From: Mucilaginibacter sp. L196
Lineage (GTDB): Bacteria > Bacteroidota > Bacteroidia > Sphingobacteriales > Sphingobacteriaceae
Direction of reading: 5' to 3'
DNA length: 64,000 nucleotides
Assembly (NCBI RefSeq): GCF_009765905.1
Contig: NZ_LMUO01000015.1
Span: forward strand, 932,927 to 996,926
Made by a program: the position numbers and the translations under genes. How positions within the stretch are numbered: position 1 is the first letter of the stretch; every line of letters starts with the position of its first letter. Below the pieces are notes generated by a model, which searched no databases, was not told the DNA's origin, and worked only from the letters and a program-made list of their open reading frames with translations. This document shows positions 57,838 to 64,000 of this stretch, piece by piece.

Positions 57838-59135
57838 AATATTGAAATATCAACGTTTTTGTATCCGTATTTTTGTTTACGGGCAATATGTAAAAAGTAA
57901 AGAAGGGACAGAATTGCACATGCACCACCTACAATAGCTACGGTCATTACGCTTTGCTGGAAAAACGTTCCCCAGCTAATATTTGGCCTGCCAATTTCTT
58001 TTATCAGTAAAATACTTACGCTGCCTAAATATCCCATAGAGTCAGCAACATAAATTAAAAAACCAACATTGCCTTTGTAGTGATATGATGCCAGCAGGCG
58101 CTCAAAAAACACGGCATTATACGGCACATAGCCAAAATATAAACCTAAGCCCGCCAGTGTCATCCACGTCATGGGGTCGATCAGTTTTAAGCTGAATAAA
58201 ACTGTGCCAACGCCAATAATTATACAACCGCCAATTATCATAAAATGTATAATGCTAAAGGCTTTAAGATTTTGTTTTACAAGGATGAGTAAACTCATGG
58301 CAACTAATACCACTACCGAAATTATAGAATCGATCTGGGTAAATATGGCGTTGTTTTTAACGCCAAGGCTTGCCCATATTTCCACTTCAAAATTGTCTCT
58401 CACATCCCGCATGATAGTTAGCAAAACGTATATAATCAATGTTAAAATTATCCCCGGTAAAAACCGGATAAGAAAATCTTTACGTTCGGCGGCATCCATG
58501 GGCAGGCGCTTGGTCCTTAGTTGTATATCATCAGCTGTAGGCGGTGGTATTAATTCAAGGCAAAAAACAAACAGCAGTAATGGCAACACAAATAATGCAC
58601 CGGTTAAAAATGGCATTTGAAATTCGCTGATGTGAAATGAACTCATTAGGGTACGTGCTATAGTTTTTACAAAGCCGGAAGCAAAAATGAGGCTGATAGA
58701 CAATACAGCAGCCATAAATTCGGTTGATTTACGTCCTTCAAGATAACTAAAAACAAGCCCCCAAATAAGTCCCAATGGGAATCCATTTATAAATAGAAAA
58801 ATGATATTGTATGGTGCCGGCACTATCGCGAAGCATAATAACGCCAGCCAGGCAATGCCTATTAATACCAATATACTTTTTGCCCGCTGGCCCGGTTTTA
58901 ATTCCGCTATAAACTTTATTCCATAAAACTTACTTAAGGTGTAGCCTATTATTTGTGCAATTACCAGCCAAACTTTATAGTCGATATGAAAATATTGTTG
59001 CCCGGTAAATGTTCCGGCTGCATATGCTTTGCGAAAAGCATACATGCAGGTATAAGCGCCAAATGATGATAATGCAGCTAATACCGATACCAACCCATAA
59101 GGCCACCTGGTAACTTTCGCGCGCAGTTTTTCCAT
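57834..59135 (-). CDS. DUF5690-family MFS-like membrane carrier
   Basis: A 433-residue inner-membrane protein with about 12 hydrophobic spans, beginning with YGLVSVLAALSSFGAYTCMY. YAFRKAYAAG after the first span and FLFINGFPLGLIWGLVFSYL around residue 115 are typical of the DUF5690 family, which looks like a reduced major-facilitator carrier common in Bacteroidota. Located between the phosphonatase-like HAD (11 bp) and the FAD oxidoreductase (4-bp overlap), it is the natural candidate for uptake of the phosphonate across the inner membrane. No cargo is established for the family. Confidence 0.85.
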   Translation of the reverse strand: MEKLRAKVTRWPYGLVSVLAALSSFGAYTCMYAFRKAYAAGTFTGQQYFHIDYKVWLVIAQIIGYTLSKFYGIKFIAELKPGQRAKSILVLIGIAWLALLCFAIVPAPYNIIFLFINGFPLGLIWGLVFSYLEGRKSTEFMAAVLSISLIFASGFVKTIARTLMSSFHISEFQMPFLTGALFVLPLLLFVFCLELIPPPTADDIQLRTKRLPMDAAERKDFLIRFLPGIILTLIIYVLLTIMRDVRDNFEVEIWASLGVKNNAIFTQIDSIISVVVLVAMSLLILVKQNLKAFSIIHFMIIGGCIIIGVGTVLFSLKLIDPMTWMTLAGLGLYFGYVPYNAVFFERLLASYHYKGNVGFLIYVADSMGYLGSVSILLIKEIGRPNISWGTFFQQSVMTVAIVGGACAILSLLYFLHIARKQKYGYKNVDISIL

Positions 59136-59146
59136 GTTTACGAGGA

Positions 59147-59830
59147 TTATTCGTTAATAATGGTTAGCACTTCAGCTATATCATCAATAATATGGGTAGG
59201 CTGGTAGGGCTCGAGCGCTTCGCGGGTAAAGCTGCCTGTTGTTACTCCAATAACATATTTACAACCTGCATTTCTGCCTTCATTTATATCAACCTCGGTA
59301 TCGCCAACCTTTGCAACTTCGCTACTATCAGTAATGCCGAACTCCTTCATCATTTTTTGGATCATGTACGGGTGTGGGCGGCCGCTCTCTACTTCGTCTG
59401 ATGCAATAAGGTAATCGATAAGGCCTTTTTCCTGCCAATGCAACCGGTTAATAATAGTATCGGCAATAGCACGGGTAAAGCCAGTGTTAAGGCCAACTTT
59501 AATGCCTTGTTCATGTAGTTTTTTAAAAGTTTCTTCGGTGTGAGGAAAAACTTGTATCTCGGCCGAGTCCCTGTAAAACGATATCATGTGTTTAACAAAA
59601 TCGCCGTGGATCTCATTGATCAGTTCTTCGGTTATTTTGCTTTGGTCCGGCGCGCTTTTTAATAGTATTTGTATGGCTTCAATTTTTTTGTAACCCATTA
59701 CAAGAGCAACTTCATTAATTGGAACTTCGTAGCCATGATTCTTAAGCGTTTCTCTAAAAGCGTTCATAACACCAATTTCATCCTGAATTGTGGTGCCGGC
59801 AATATCAAAAACAACTAGTTTTATCGACAT
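59147..59830 (-). CDS. Phosphonatase-like HAD hydrolase (PhnX-related, TIGR03351-like)
   Basis: A 227-residue cytoplasmic enzyme. VVFDIAGTT (Asp9) is the DxAGT motif special to phosphonatases in place of DxDxT. MGYKKIEAI aligns with the cap motif MGLLKIDHV of Bacillus phosphonoacetaldehyde hydrolase, placing Lys49 at the Schiff-base lysine. ESGRPHPYMIQ gives the Arg found instead of the usual HAD lysine, and KVGDTEVDINEGRNAG ends the active site. It should cleave the C-P bond of phosphonoacetaldehyde or its hydroxy form. No PhnW transaminase is seen; the FAD oxidoreductase would make the aldehyde instead. It is first in the operon, just after the shared palindromic operator. Confidence 0.88.
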   Translation of the reverse strand: MSIKLVVFDIAGTTIQDEIGVMNAFRETLKNHGYEVPINEVALVMGYKKIEAIQILLKSAPDQSKITEELINEIHGDFVKHMISFYRDSAEIQVFPHTEETFKKLHEQGIKVGLNTGFTRAIADTIINRLHWQEKGLIDYLIASDEVESGRPHPYMIQKMMKEFGITDSSEVAKVGDTEVDINEGRNAGCKYVIGVTTGSFTREALEPYQPTHIIDDIAEVLTIINE

Positions 59831-59845
59831 AATAAATTTAATAAA

Positions 59846-59913
59846 TGTTCAGCAATACTAAACTTAGTTTATTAAAAATAAACTAAGTTAATATTAATAA
59901 ACTATTAATATTA
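59846..59913 (-). promoter_or_regulatory. Operator/promoter of the phosphonatase operon: two palindromes and a conserved block
   Basis: AACTTAGTTTATT (59861-59873) and AATAAACTAAGTT (59877-59889) form a perfect 13-bp inverted repeat. On the minus strand it is followed by GTTTAGTATTGCTG, the same block that follows the SusC copy at 61361. A second perfect repeat, TAATATTAATA (59889-59899) with TATTAATATTA (59903-59913), abuts it. TAGTATTG is one base from the bacteroidotal -7 element. Confidence 0.8.
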
Positions 59914-59945
59914 TCAATGCAAATCAGGATAGAGAAAGCGTTGGG

Positions 59946-60524
59946 CTATTTTTTCTCTTCGAAAAAGTAGATCACCAAGATAGAAGCGGTTTCGGTGCCT
60001 AGGTTTTTTGGTGTATGTGGTAGCCTGCCGTCAAATAAAAGAGAGTCACCCTTTGAGAGATTGATGACCTGATCATCGAAATGGTAAGCGATTTCGCCGG
60101 ATAATATATATTTATACTCAAATGCTTCAGTTTCTACCATTGGCCTGCTGGCATCAGGTTCAAGTTCAAGTATTACTATATCTACTGTGGACTGGGTAAT
60201 AAACTGAGTAAACACGCGCTGGTAATGGAAGCCTGTGGCGTGTTCTTTTTCAAAATGCTCATATTCATTTTTCCGTTTTACTAATATAACCGACTGTTTG
60301 CTTTTGTTGTGTATATCCTTGAAAAAGACGTTCAAGTCTATATCAAGCGCTTTTATAATATCAATCAGCACAATAAGCGATGGTACAGTCCGACTGTTTT
60401 CTATTTGTGATATAAGCCCCTTACTTACATTGGCGCGTACTGCAAGTTCCTGCACGGTTATGTTTTTTTCGCGGCGTTTTTCTTTAATGTGGTTGCTTAT
60501 CTGTATAATAATATCTTCTTCCAT
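59946..60524 (-). CDS. XRE-family regulator with C-terminal cupin
   Basis: A 192-residue regulator from ATG 60524; an upstream in-frame ATG (60569) would add 15 unlikely residues. Residues about 8-65 are the helix-turn-helix (NITVQELAVRANVSKGLISQ, IENSRTVPSLIVL). Residues about 110-185 are a cupin (EAFEYKYILSGEIAYHF, LSKGDSLLFDGRLPHTPKNL). Such XRE-cupin proteins often sense a small metabolite and govern adjacent catabolic genes. It lies upstream of the phosphonatase operon on the same strand and divergent from the HD oxygenase gene. It is the best candidate for the protein that binds the two shared palindromes. Confidence 0.88.
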   Translation of the reverse strand: MEEDIIIQISNHIKEKRREKNITVQELAVRANVSKGLISQIENSRTVPSLIVLIDIIKALDIDLNVFFKDIHNKSKQSVILVKRKNEYEHFEKEHATGFHYQRVFTQFITQSTVDIVILELEPDASRPMVETEAFEYKYILSGEIAYHFDDQVINLSKGDSLLFDGRLPHTPKNLGTETASILVIYFFEEKK

Positions 60525-60565
60525 TATCGTATTATATGTTGCAAAGTAAATATTAGTTTTTTTGT

Positions 60566-60582
60566 ACAAATATCTTATTTGT
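60566..60582. repeat. Short inverted repeat ACAAATA/TATTTGT in the XRE-HD spacer
   Basis: Arms 60566-60572 and 60576-60582 with a 3-base spacer lie in the 151-bp divergent spacer. It differs from the long palindromes near the HAD and SusC genes, so it may be an autoregulatory site or chance. Confidence 0.35.
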
Positions 60583-60675
60583 TAATAAATGTTAAACCAT
60601 GTGTTGTTTTAATTAATGATGAAAATTTAACAATTAGCTAATTTGAATGCGCTTTTTTTGCTAAAATTCATTTCT

Positions 60676-61251
60676 ATGCAACCGTCATCTAGTTTAGTCA
60701 GAGTAAACAAAATCTTTTCCCTGTATGAAAAATATGGCGATGAAGATTATATAGGCGAGCCCGTTTCGCAATTAGAGCATATGTCGCAGGCTGCTGCGCT
60801 AGCGCAAGCCGAGGGATATGATGACGAAGTAATATTGGCAGCATTTTTTCATGATATAGGCCATTTATGCGCAACAGATGGAGAAGCAGAAAGTATGGAT
60901 GGCATGGGTAATGTTGATCATGAAAAACTAGGGGCAGATTATTTACTGCATTTTGGTTTTTCTGAAAGATTAGCATCTCTTGTAAAGAGCCATGTTGTGG
61001 CTAAACGCTATTTGACCTACAAATATCCAGAGTACTATAATAAATTGTCCCAGGCAAGTAAAACAACACTTGAGTTTCAAGGTGGTGTGATGAGTGCAGA
61101 TGAAGCTATTGCTTTTGAGGCAAATCCTGATGCAGAACTAACTATTAAGTTAAGATTGTGGGATGACGCGGCTAAAGAAATGAATATACCGGTAAATAAT
61201 ATCCCATATTTAAAGTCGTTAGCTATCAATCATTTAGATAGCAATAATTAG
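60676..61251 (+). CDS. phnZ: PhnZ-like HD-domain oxygenase cleaving a 1-hydroxy-aminophosphonate
   Basis: A 191-residue cytoplasmic protein from ATG 60676; a TTG at 60643 would add 11 residues and is not needed. YIGEPVSQLEHMSQA supplies Tyr25, Glu28 and His35; AAFFHDIGHLC supplies His59, Asp60 and His63; NVDHEKLG supplies His82; VKSHVVAKRY supplies His106 and Lys110; LWDDAAKE supplies the last Asp (163 or 164). This order and spacing match the di-iron ligands and substrate-binding Tyr/Glu of PhnZ within one or two positions. PhnZ turns (R)-1-hydroxy-2-aminoethylphosphonate into glycine and phosphate. The usual partner dioxygenase PhnY is not in the window. Related myo-inositol oxygenase-like HD proteins are the alternative but lack the YxxE pair. 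Confidence 0.85.
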   Translation: MQPSSSLVRVNKIFSLYEKYGDEDYIGEPVSQLEHMSQAAALAQAEGYDDEVILAAFFHDIGHLCATDGEAESMDGMGNVDHEKLGADYLLHFGFSERLASLVKSHVVAKRYLTYKYPEYYNKLSQASKTTLEFQGGVMSADEAIAFEANPDAELTIKLRLWDDAAKEMNIPVNNIPYLKSLAINHLDSNN

Positions 61252-61360
61252 CCTTTTTTTAATCAATAATAACTTATTGTAAGCCATTTGTAACGCTCCT
61301 GTTACCATAGTTCTATCGGCTTAACATCTTCTACATATAATCTTTAAGATAGGATAATAT

Positions 61361-61401
61361 AAACTTAGTTTACTAATAATAAACAAAGTTTAGTATTGCT
61401 G
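61361..61401 (+). promoter_or_regulatory. Operator/promoter of the SusC receptor, matching the phosphonatase operon operator
   Basis: AAACTTAGTTTA (61361-61372) and TAAACAAAGTTT (61380-61391) form an inverted repeat with one mismatch. It runs into GTTTAGTATTGCTG (61388-61401), the block also found at the phosphonatase operon. It lies 37 bp before the SusC start and is oriented toward it. Confidence 0.8.
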
Positions 61402-61437
61402 CATGAATTATCCTTCTTCAAAATTAAAATTTAGCAG

Positions 61438-64000
61438 ATGAAACAAAGTTACAAACTATTGCGAGCCGTTTTTACGGTGGTGTTATTCTGTATTACCCCA
61501 TCACTCCTGTGGGCGCAAACAAAAATTTCGGGTACAGTAACCGACGATACCAAACAGCCCTTACCCGGCGTGACTGTAAAAGTAGCAGGTACTATTAAAG
61601 CCAGCACTACCGACGTTAACGGGCACTATTTATTATCAGCCAGCAAAGGGCAAAAACTATCCTTCACTTTTGTTGGCTTTGACAAGCAAGAGATTGTAGT
61701 TGGCGATGAACCTGTTATAGATGTTAACCTTAAAGGGAGCAGTAAAACATTAAATGAGGTGGTAGTAACCGCCCTGGGCGTTAAAAAAGAAGTGCGCCGG
61801 ATAGGTTATGCTACGCAAACTGTACAAGGCAGCGATCTTACAACCGCGCGCGACCCTAACCCTATTACCGGCTTAACGGGTAAAGTCGCAGGTTTATCCG
61901 TAGGGGCATCGGCAGAATTACTTGGCGTGCCTAGTGTTTTAATGAGAGGAGATGCTGTTACGCTATATGTAATTGACGGTTTTCCGATCAATACGGATAC
62001 GTTTAACCTTAGTCCCGATGATATTGAAACAATCACTGTATTAAAAGGACCCGCCGCAGCGGCTTTATATGGTAGCCGTGCGCAAAATGGTGCCATATTA
62101 ATCACCACCAAAAAAGGTGATAAGAACAAGAAAGGCTTTACTGTTGAATTGAACAGTAGCACTGAAATAAATAAAGGTTTCCTTACTTTCCCTAAAACAC
62201 AACACTCATACGGCCCGGGCGAAAACGAGTTTTACGAGTTTGTTGATGGTAAAGGTGGTGCACCGGGTGGTGTAGATAGTGATTATGATATCTGGGGCCC
62301 ATATTTTGCAGGTCAGCTCATCCCACAATTTGATAGTCCTGTTGTTAATGGGGTCCGTCAAGGGACACCGTGGACGGCCCGCGGAGCTAACAATCTTTCT
62401 GATTTCCTGCAAACAGGTTTTCAAACCAACAATCAAGTTGCTTTATCAGCCAATGGTGATAATTACACAACCCGGTTTTCATTCTCACAGCAACATCAGC
62501 AAAGTTATATTCCTGACGAATACCTGGATATTGCTAATGTTAATCTATATGCTTCTTTTAATCCGAGCAAACGTTTTAAAATTGAAGCGAACGTTGATTA
62601 CAATAGGCAAAGTACTGATAACTATCCCGATGTTACTTATGGCCCTAACAGCTTAATATACAATTTAGCTATTTGGACAGGGGCTGACTGGAGTGTTAAT
62701 CAGCCAATAATTAAAGCTGTATGGCAGCCGGGCAAAGTAGGTGTACAATCAGAGTTTGAGGAATATACCAGGTATCAAAACCCATACTTCATGGTACAGG
62801 ATTGGACACGCGGCCACTATAAAAATGATTTTGATGGATACTTATCAGGAAACTTTAAAATTGATGATCATCTTAATGTTACTTTAAAAAGCGCTATCGA
62901 TACCTATAACTTATTACATACTGAAGATATGCCTTATTCTGCCCACCCCTATGGTCGTGAAGGCAATATGGGTGATTATCGTGAAGATCGCCGCGATTTG
63001 TTTGATAACAATACAGAGGCTTTATTAAACTACGATTATACCGTTAAAAAGTTCCTTAACCTGTCGGGTTTGGTAGGTGGGAACTTTCGCGATTTTTCTT
63101 ACAACTCAAGCTGGGTATCAACCAACTATTTAAATGTACCCGGTGTTTATGCATTCAGTAACTCCGAGAACGCACTACAAGCCACAAGCTTTAGCTCGAA
63201 TATGATGGTAGCGAGTGCTTTTTATTCATTAGATGCAAGCTTCGGTAAATACGCGACTATTTCGAGCACTGGCCGCGTTGACAAAACATCAGCATTCCAG
63301 GTGCCAACTACTTATTACTACCCAAGTTTATCTTTAGCGTCAGTAGTTTCTGATTATATTGAAATGCCGAAGTTTATTACTTTCCTAAAAGTAAGGGCAT
63401 CCTATTCAAATGTACGTGCCGACGAAACAAGCCCAACCATAGGCCCTGCACCATTTAGCTCAATAACAGCTTTTGGAGGCAGCACTGGGCCGTCACTATA
63501 TGACAATCCACTCGATTACGGCGCTACATATCTGTCGCCATACAATGGGCCAAACTATGCGCTAAATCCATCTTATTCTACAAGTAAACCTTACAATAAC
63601 CAAACAGCGGGTTATTCCACTACCTCACTATATCAGTCAAATATTCAAACATCAACCCGTGTTAATTATGAAGAAGGATTTGATGCTAAATTTTTGCAAA
63701 ACCGTTTAGGGTTAAGTGCAACAGCATTTCAATACATTGATGGACCTCAAATTTTAGCAAACCCTGTAGCAACTTCAACCGGTTACACAACTGAATATCT
63801 GAATGCTTTAAAAACCAGGAAAACCGGTCAGGAAATTTCTTTAAACGGTATACCGGTTAAGTCTACAGATTTTACCTGGAGTGTATTGGTTAACTGGTCG
63901 CGCTACCAGCAGTATTTTGAAAAGCTGCCTCCTGGGCAAACCTCATATGCTTACAACGGTGGATATGTAAGCGTTGGCGATCGTACAGATGAATTTTTTG
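61438..64000 (+). CDS. SusC/RagA-type TonB-dependent receptor, 3' end outside the window
   Basis: The frame is open from ATG 61438 to the right edge (about 854 codons). The signal peptide ends near LLWAQ (about residue 26). The carboxypeptidase-regulatory-like domain follows (ISGTVTDDTKQPLPGVTVKV). The plug has LNEVVVTALGVKKEVRRIGY, TGLTGKVAGLSVG, DIETITVLKGPAAAALYGSR and GAILITTKKG. The rest visible is beta-barrel. Its promoter carries the same palindrome and conserved block as the phosphonatase-like operon, and it follows the PhnZ-like gene by 186 bp. It probably brings a phosphonate-bearing molecule through the outer membrane. A SusD partner is expected just beyond the window. Confidence 0.93.
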   Translation, partial: MKQSYKLLRAVFTVVLFCITPSLLWAQTKISGTVTDDTKQPLPGVTVKVAGTIKASTTDVNGHYLLSASKGQKLSFTFVGFDKQEIVVGDEPVIDVNLKGSSKTLNEVVVTALGVKKEVRRIGYATQTVQGSDLTTARDPNPITGLTGKVAGLSVGASAELLGVPSVLMRGDAVTLYVIDGFPINTDTFNLSPDDIETITVLKGPAAAALYGSRAQNGAILITTKKGDKNKKGFTVELNSSTEINKGFLTFPKTQHSYGPGENEFYEFVDGKGGAPGGVDSDYDIWGPYFAGQLIPQFDSPVVNGVRQGTPWTARGANNLSDFLQTGFQTNNQVALSANGDNYTTRFSFSQQHQQSYIPDEYLDIANVNLYASFNPSKRFKIEANVDYNRQSTDNYPDVTYGPNSLIYNLAIWTGADWSVNQPIIKAVWQPGKVGVQSEFEEYTRYQNPYFMVQDWTRGHYKNDFDGYLSGNFKIDDHLNVTLKSAIDTYNLLHTEDMPYSAHPYGREGNMGDYREDRRDLFDNNTEALLNYDYTVKKFLNLSGLVGGNFRDFSYNSSWVSTNYLNVPGVYAFSNSENALQATSFSSNMMVASAFYSLDASFGKYATISSTGRVDKTSAFQVPTTYYYPSLSLASVVSDYIEMPKFITFLKVRASYSNVRADETSPTIGPAPFSSITAFGGSTGPSLYDNPLDYGATYLSPYNGPNYALNPSYSTSKPYNNQTAGYSTTSLYQSNIQTSTRVNYEEGFDAKFLQNRLGLSATAFQYIDGPQILANPVATSTGYTTEYLNALKTRKTGQEISLNGIPVKSTDFTWSVLVNWSRYQQYFEKLPPGQTSYAYNGGYVSVGDRTDEFF

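Noticed and set aside
60525..60569. Longer start for the XRE-cupin regulator
   Set aside because: The 15 extra residues precede the expected start of the helix-turn-helix domain, and ATG 60524 leaves a normal N-terminus.
60643..60675. TTG start for the PhnZ-like protein
   Set aside because: ATG 60676 gives a length and N-terminus that fit PhnZ; the extra 11 residues have no match to the family layout.
1..64000. CRISPR arrays, insertion sequences or prophage genes
   Set aside because: No regularly spaced repeats, transposase, integrase or phage structural genes were seen in the reading of both strands.

Overview
The window looks like chromosomal DNA of a Bacteroidota species, most likely a soil or plant-associated member of the Sphingobacteriaceae such as Mucilaginibacter. 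The evidence is two SusC-type TonB receptors and a SusD lipoprotein, a hybrid two-component system (HTCS), a DUF5690 carrier, a bacteroidotal TAnnTTTG promoter element at glpD, few recognisable Shine-Dalgarno sites and AT-rich spacers. The species is inferred, not proven. I found no complete tRNA, rRNA, insertion sequence, prophage or CRISPR array.

Positions 1-26136 form a dense carbohydrate-degradation region. A plus-strand operon (GH2 cut by the window edge, a small GH29-like protein, GH31, GH29) ends at a strong bidirectional terminator. A large MG2/TonB-plug protein follows on the minus strand. A second plus operon holds GH29, an SGNH esterase and an unassigned secreted protein. Next come an HTCS sensor/regulator (14326-18435) and an AraC regulator. 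A minus pair (GH29, parallel beta-helix protein) and a plus pair (beta-propeller protein, unassigned TIM-barrel-like protein) complete the region. Four clear GH29 enzymes, one GH29-like protein and a GH95 further on point to a heavily alpha-L-fucosylated, probably acylated glycan.

Positions 26257-47798 hold uxaA (altronate dehydratase), a GntR-type regulator, a sodium:solute symporter and a polysaccharide utilization locus: SusC, SusD, a two-domain esterase (alpha/beta-hydrolase fused to SGNH), GH92, GH95, GH36 and a clan GH-D enzyme.

Positions 47971-53739 are a glycerol regulon: a DeoR-family repressor diverges from glpD, glpK, glpF and an outer-membrane beta-barrel protein. The spacer carries CGAAA/TTTCG inverted repeats overlapping a bacteroidotal promoter.

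Positions 54109-64000 are the most interesting part, a probable organophosphonate-scavenging locus. A minus-strand operon encodes a phosphonatase-like HAD hydrolase, a DUF5690 carrier, a FAD amine oxidoreductase and a Tat-exported phosphocholine-type phospholipase C. An XRE-cupin regulator lies upstream. A PhnZ-like HD oxygenase and a SusC receptor (cut by the window edge) are on the plus strand. The same long palindrome plus an adjoining conserved block stands before both the HAD operon and the SusC gene, each copy oriented toward its own gene, so the two arms look like one regulon. The working model is that phospholipase C frees aminophosphonate head groups from phosphonolipids, and that the HD oxygenase and the FAD/HAD pair cleave the C-P bond. 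Glycerol genes next door would suit lipid turnover.
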